From: Aureimonas frigidaquae | GTDB taxonomy: Bacteria > Pseudomonadota > Alphaproteobacteria > Rhizobiales > Rhizobiaceae | Assembly (NCBI RefSeq): GCF_001463905.1 | Contig: NZ_BBWR01000003.1 | Span: 1-64,000, forward strand | Length of the DNA: 64,000 nucleotides | Direction of reading: 5' to 3' | Shown: positions 61,601 through 64,000 of the stretch, piece after piece | How positions within the stretch are numbered: position 1 is the first letter of the stretch | Layout of the letters: each line of letters opens with the position of its first letter | Position numbers and translations under genes: made by a program | Notes under the pieces: model-generated | The model's database searches: none | Seen by the model: the letters and a program-made list of their open reading frames with translations, nothing else | Told to the model about the DNA's origin: nothing

Positions 61601-61771
61601 CAGATCTTCCGGCGAGGCACCGGGATAGTTGGTCGAGATGGTGAGCTGGGGTGGCGCGACATTCGGGTACTGCGCGATCGGGAGGCTCGGAATCGAGATC
61701 ACGCCGGCAAGCACGATGAAGATCGCGACCACCCATGCAAAGATCGGGCGGTCGATGAAGAAACGAGGCAT
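58631..61771 (-). CDS. RND multidrug efflux permease (HAE1 family, AcrB-like)
   Basis: A 1,046-residue proton-driven inner-membrane pump with 12 helices and two large periplasmic loops. It starts MPRFFIDRPIFAWVVAIFI, the family start. Helix 4 shows LAIGILVDDAIVVVENVERIM with the two essential aspartates of proton relay; GVIPMAIATGASAASQNAIG and the C-terminal FVFVMRTFGGAGRK match AcrB-type pumps such as Brucella BepE. It follows the adaptor gene by 15 bp. The outer-membrane channel gene is not in the window. Confidence 0.96.
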   Translation of the reverse strand: MPRFFIDRPIFAWVVAIFIVLAGVISIPSLPIAQYPNVAPPQLTISTNYPGASPEDLYLQVTKPIEEELNGVPGLIYFESTSDASGRVEITVTFESGTNIAQAVVDTQNRIKRVEASLPSVVMQQGLQVEEAGSSFLMVVSLIADEQSDLDAVGLGDYLSRNVLNEIRRVPGIGRAQLFASERAMRIWLDPDKLIGLNLAVSDVTSAIQSQNAQVAAGSIGAQPNPVSQQTTATILVRGQLTTPEEFGAIVLRSNADGSLVRLRDVADVEIDAESYGFTTFLNGQPSAAVGVQLSPTGNALAAAEGVRAVMERLAPLFPEGVTYDIPYDTSPFVEASIEKVVHTLIEAIVLVFVVMFIFLQNFRYTIIPTLVVPVALAGTLAVMLAAGFSINVLTMFAMVLAIGILVDDAIVVVENVERIMSEEGLPPREATRKAMSQISGAIIGITLVLVSVFVPLAFFPGSVGVIYRQFSLTMVTSILFSALLALSLTPALCASFLKPVKAGHHESKGGVFGWFNRGFDKTSHGYSGIVRRTTRKAGRLMLVYIALLAGLGYFYVQIPSAFLPQEDQGFLIASFQGPSGATSNRMREVTRASEEFILQNPAVDKMITIQGFSFSGTGQNAALAFITLKDWSERTGPGQSAGELSGAFTMRLLQFRDAIAFALSPPPIQGLGNAGGFEFRLQDRGGQDAAALAAARDQILGAAAQSPILADVRFDGLPDGPQVEINIDREKANTFGITFADINQTISTSLGSSYINDFPNNGRMQRVIVQADERSRMRVEDILALNVRNAQGGMVPLSAVATVGWTVGTSQLVGYNGYPSVRISGSAAPGYSSGAAITEMERLAGDLPEGFAFEWTGQSLQEIQSGSQAPILIGMAMLFVFLCLAALYESWSIPFSVMLVVPLGIIGCVVAVLLRGLDNDVYFTVGIITIIGLSAKNAILIVEFAKDLRAEGKDLLEATVEAAHLRFRPILMTSLAFTMGVIPMAIATGASAASQNAIGTAVIGGMISATVLAVLFVPIFFVFVMRTFGGAGRKKEDPAPDTGAH

Positions 61772-61786
61772 CTGGGTTACCGGTCC

Positions 61787-63127
61787 TTATTCCGCCGTCT
61801 GGCCGGCGGGTGCATCACCCGCCTGTGCCGGTGCATTGCCTTGCGGCGTGGCATCGCCACCGCTCGGCGTGGCGTTCGCATCGGCGGGGGCGGCATCGGC
61901 CGCTCCCGCGCCCGGTGCTGCCGCGGCGTTCCCCTGGTCGGCACCTGCCGCACCGTCCTGCGGCGCATCGGCGGCAGGGGCTGCGGTCGGGTCCGTCCAG
62001 GCGACTGGCTCCACCGTCGCGCCGGGGCCGGTCTTCTGGAATCCGTCGACCACGACGCGCTCGCCGGGCTCCAGGCCCTGCGCCACGATGGCCCGGTTGC
62101 CGACCGTGCGGGCGATGGTCACCGCGCGCAGCATGATCTTGTTGTCGCCATCCAGGACATAGAGCTGCGAACGGCCGGCCGTATCGCGCTGGACGGCCTG
62201 GCTCGGAACGGCGATGGCCGCCTGGTCGATGCCCTGCTCCACCGCCACGCGAACATACATGCCGGGCAGAAGATTGCCGTCCGTGTTGGGGAACTCGCTG
62301 CGCAGCGTCACCTGGCCGCTGGTCGGATCGACCGTCGCCTCAGAGAAGAGAAGCCGTCCCGGTTCGCCATACGGGGTTCCGTCATCGAGCATCAGGCTGA
62401 CCTTGGCGACATCCGGCTCGACCTGCTCCAGCTCGCCATTGGCGAGCGCCTGGCGCAGGCGGATCAGCTCGGTCACCGGCTGCTGGACGTCGGCATAGAC
62501 GGGATCGAGCTGCTGGATCGTGGCCAGGGCCTCGGTGCTGCTCAAGCTGACCAGCGCACCTTCGGTCACCAGCGCGCGGCCGATGCGGCCGGCGATCGGC
62601 GCACGGACGGTCGTGTAGTCGAGATTGATTTCCGCCCCGCGCTGCGACGCGCGGGCGGAGGCAAGGTCCGCTTCCGCCTGCTTCAGCGCCGCCACGGCCG
62701 TATCGAAGGTGGCCTGGCTCGTGGTGCGGGTGGAAACGAGCTGCTGGGCCCGTTCCGCGTCCTGGCGCGCCCGCAGGAGCGAGGCCTCGGCGCGCATGAC
62801 GGAGGCACGGGCCGCCTCGACCTCGACCTCGTAGGTCGCACGGTCGATCTCGAAGAGCGGCTGACCTTCCTCGACGTCGGACCCCTGCTCGAAGACGCGC
62901 CGCACGATGATGCCGTTGACGCGCGGCCGCACTTCGGCGATCCGGGTCGGCGCGATGCGGCCCGGCAGATCGGAAACGACAGGCAGCGCTTCGCGCTGCG
63001 TCGTGACGATGCCCACCTGGGCCGGCGGCCGCTGCGGGGCTTGCCCTGCCTGCTCTTCGCCTCGGCACGCCGCCAGAAGCAGCATCGACGCCAGGATCGG
63101 CAGTGCAAGGTACTGAGAGCTACGCAT
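61787..63127 (-). CDS. RND efflux periplasmic adaptor (AcrA-like)
   Basis: A 446-residue membrane-fusion lipoprotein linking the RND pump to an outer-membrane channel. The signal ends in the lipobox LAAC (Cys20). The lipoyl/barrel-sandwich, alpha-hairpin (about 100-165, coiled-coil) and beta-barrel domains follow in normal order. The last ~75 residues are an Ala/Gly/Asp/Pro/Gln-rich low-complexity tail that ordinary AcrA proteins have shorter. Start MRSSQYLALPILAS was chosen because it begins the lipoprotein signal. Confidence 0.94.
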   Translation of the reverse strand: MRSSQYLALPILASMLLLAACRGEEQAGQAPQRPPAQVGIVTTQREALPVVSDLPGRIAPTRIAEVRPRVNGIIVRRVFEQGSDVEEGQPLFEIDRATYEVEVEAARASVMRAEASLLRARQDAERAQQLVSTRTTSQATFDTAVAALKQAEADLASARASQRGAEINLDYTTVRAPIAGRIGRALVTEGALVSLSSTEALATIQQLDPVYADVQQPVTELIRLRQALANGELEQVEPDVAKVSLMLDDGTPYGEPGRLLFSEATVDPTSGQVTLRSEFPNTDGNLLPGMYVRVAVEQGIDQAAIAVPSQAVQRDTAGRSQLYVLDGDNKIMLRAVTIARTVGNRAIVAQGLEPGERVVVDGFQKTGPGATVEPVAWTDPTAAPAADAPQDGAAGADQGNAAAAPGAGAADAAPADANATPSGGDATPQGNAPAQAGDAPAGQTAE

Positions 63128-63215
63128 AGAGATGCCTTTGATGTCGCGGTCGCGCCGCATCTGTGCATGGGGCGGCGGGACTCCGCGCACCGGTATCCCA
63201 CATTGCGGTGCGACA

Positions 63216-63244
63216 TAGATACATGTGTGCATGTATGTTCGCAA
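63216..63244 (-). promoter_or_regulatory. Efflux-pump promoter with AcrR-like operator
   Basis: An 18-bp inverted repeat ATACATG-TGTG-CATGTAT lies at 63219-63236, about 90 bp before the adaptor start. It resembles the E. coli AcrR operator ATACATTTGTGAATGTAT, differing in two of 18 positions. On the minus strand TTGCGA (63239-63244) and a weak TATCTA (63216-63221) are 17 bases apart, so the operator would lie inside the promoter spacer, as for acrAB. No TetR-family gene is visible in the window. Confidence 0.7.
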
Positions 63245-63419
63245 CCCTTGCCGGCATGTATTTTGCGCGCATGCCGCGGTGCCGGGGCTGCAGCTCGATA
63301 TCGATCGCACAACCGTGGATCGCAGAATGCGGTATAAACCGCCGCTCGGCAAGCGGCCCGGTTGCCGGCATACCGAAGCCGCGCCATCTTGACTGCAGAC
63401 GTCAAAGCGGGAGCGGTCT

Positions 63420-63614
63420 ATGAGCGATATCGAAACAAAGGAAGCGCTGGATCGGGACATTGTGCGGCTGGAGGCAAGCCTGCGCGAGCTCAGCGAACAG
63501 GCTGCCGCAGCGTCCGGTGCCGCCAACGAGGAGGCCATCGCCACAAGGATCGAGGAAGAGCAAGCACGTCTGGACGACCTGCGTTCGCGTCGCAAGGCGC
63601 TCGATCGCGCGTGA
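63420..63614 (+). CDS. Small coiled-coil protein of unknown function
   Basis: A 64-residue, strongly charged protein (MSDIETKEALDRDIVRLEAS at its start) predicted to be entirely helical with heptad-like leucine/alanine spacing, so probably a coiled coil. No signal peptide. GGGAG lies about 7 bases before the ATG. No family recognised; it is divergent from the efflux pump. Confidence 0.6.
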   Translation: MSDIETKEALDRDIVRLEASLRELSEQAAAASGAANEEAIATRIEEEQARLDDLRSRRKALDRA

Positions 63615-63640
63615 CACCTGCGCCTTCAAGCCATCTTTGT

Positions 63641-63655
63641 AGGGGTGTTTCCCCT
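63641..63655 (+). terminator. Short hairpin after the coiled-coil gene
   Basis: AGGGG-TGTTT-CCCCT, 5-bp arms, 27 bp past the stop codon. A second stem, ACCCGAT-CTGC-ATCGGGT (63694-63711) followed by TTTC, lies between it and the tRNA and could end either transcript. Confidence 0.45.
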
Positions 63656-63739
63656 TCATTTCACGGTGGAAACGCACGCGCAAAGTCCGATGGACCCGAT
63701 CTGCATCGGGTTTCATGGAAAATTCGCGATCATGGGAAG

Positions 63740-63813
63740 TGGCTGGGGGACCTGGATTCGAACCAAGACTAACGGAGTCAGAGTCCGCTGTTCTACCCTT
63801 AAACTATCCCCCA
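63740..63813 (-). tRNA. tRNA-Gln (anticodon CUG)
   Basis: On the minus strand the sequence folds as a 74-nt tRNA with encoded CCA. The acceptor stem pairs TGGGGGA with TCCCCCA, the anticodon arm is CGGA-CTCTGAC-TCCG (anticodon CTG, reading CAG), and the T arm holds GGTTCGAATCC. The remaining 187 bases to the window edge show no gene. Confidence 0.95.
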
Positions 63814-64000
63814 GCAGGGGTGCCGGAACGGGCCGACGGGCGCCTCTATAACAATGGTTCGATGCGGTTGCAAAGGGAAAATGCTGTGCGCCGGCAGATA
63901 AGCGCGCTGCCTTTGCGCCGCACAAATGACGCCCCCCGTCTTGTTGGCGATGTTGCATAGCGGTAGAAAGAGCAATCGGCCCGATCCGCTCCGGCCCATC

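Noticed and set aside
58589-63337. Plus-strand open frame of 1,582 codons across the efflux operon
   Set aside because: It is antisense to the RND permease and adaptor, both of which have all family motifs; its His/Arg/Asp-rich translation resembles no protein family.

Overview
This window is a stretch of chromosome from a high-GC alphaproteobacterium of the order Hyphomicrobiales (Rhizobiales). The evidence is gene content and order: the mdh-sucCD-sucAB operon, an NAD-dependent glutamate dehydrogenase of about 1,600 residues, an Omp19-like lipoprotein, a Mur-type Fur protein without CxxC zinc sites, and the block secB-dnaQ-coaE-aroE-maf | hemE-hemJ-rho-mnmE-mnmG-rsmG-parA-parB-holA-lptE-leuS. 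That block surrounds the chromosome origin in this order. The genus cannot be told from the sequence; an Aurantimonadaceae-like organism is only a guess.

Layout. 0.2-3.3 kb: a Fur/Mur regulator, an OsmC peroxidase, the XerC recombinase and a TraB/GumN-type exported protein. 3.3-13.6 kb, minus strand: a TCA-cycle operon read mdh-sucC-sucD-sucA-sucB-SDR-MAPEG-lpdA, with strong hairpins at the mdh/sucC and sucD/sucA junctions. 13.8-17.7 kb: zapE, an Omp19-like inhibitor lipoprotein, carbonic anhydrase, pyridoxal kinase and a small tail-anchored protein. 17.9-22.7 kb: the large glutamate dehydrogenase. 22.8-28.9 kb, minus strand: purH, a small lipoprotein, a heparinase-like protein, an rRNA methyltransferase and htpX. 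29-31.1 kb: the succinate dehydrogenase assembly factor SDHAF4, a guanidinium exporter behind a guanidine-II riboswitch, and a cyclopropane fatty-acid synthase-like enzyme. 31.4-37.7 kb, mostly minus: XRE, Smr, Tim44-like, FxsA, SecB, DnaQ, CoaE, an NTF2-like protein, AroE and Maf. 37.66-38.25 kb: the only gap over 300 bp, which I read as oriC. 38.25-49.95 kb, mostly plus: heme genes, gluconokinase, rho, mnmE, mnmG, rsmG, parA and parB. 50.2-56.5 kb: holA, lptE, leuS, a YggS-type PLP protein and an AI-2E-family membrane protein. 56.6-63.1 kb: acetyl-CoA synthetase and an RND efflux pump with an AcrR-like operator. The right edge has a small coiled-coil gene and tRNA-Gln(CUG).

How it fits together. 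Maf and hemE diverge from the candidate origin, and most flanking genes run away from it, as expected for leading-strand genes. Six parS-like sites (16-mers centred on CACGTG) are scattered from 22.4 to 55.3 kb around parAB; four lie inside coding sequence in the same reading frame (Val-Ser/Pro-Arg-Glu). The metabolic genes centre on the TCA cycle and its feeders: glutamate to 2-oxoglutarate, acetate to acetyl-CoA, and assembly of succinate dehydrogenase.

I found no clear candidate for a wholly new multi-gene system. The most useful signals beyond ordinary gene calls are the guanidine-II riboswitch with a visible anti-Shine-Dalgarno strand, the dispersed parS sites within genes, the oriC candidate, the AcrR-like operator without a visible repressor gene, and the structured junctions of the TCA operon.
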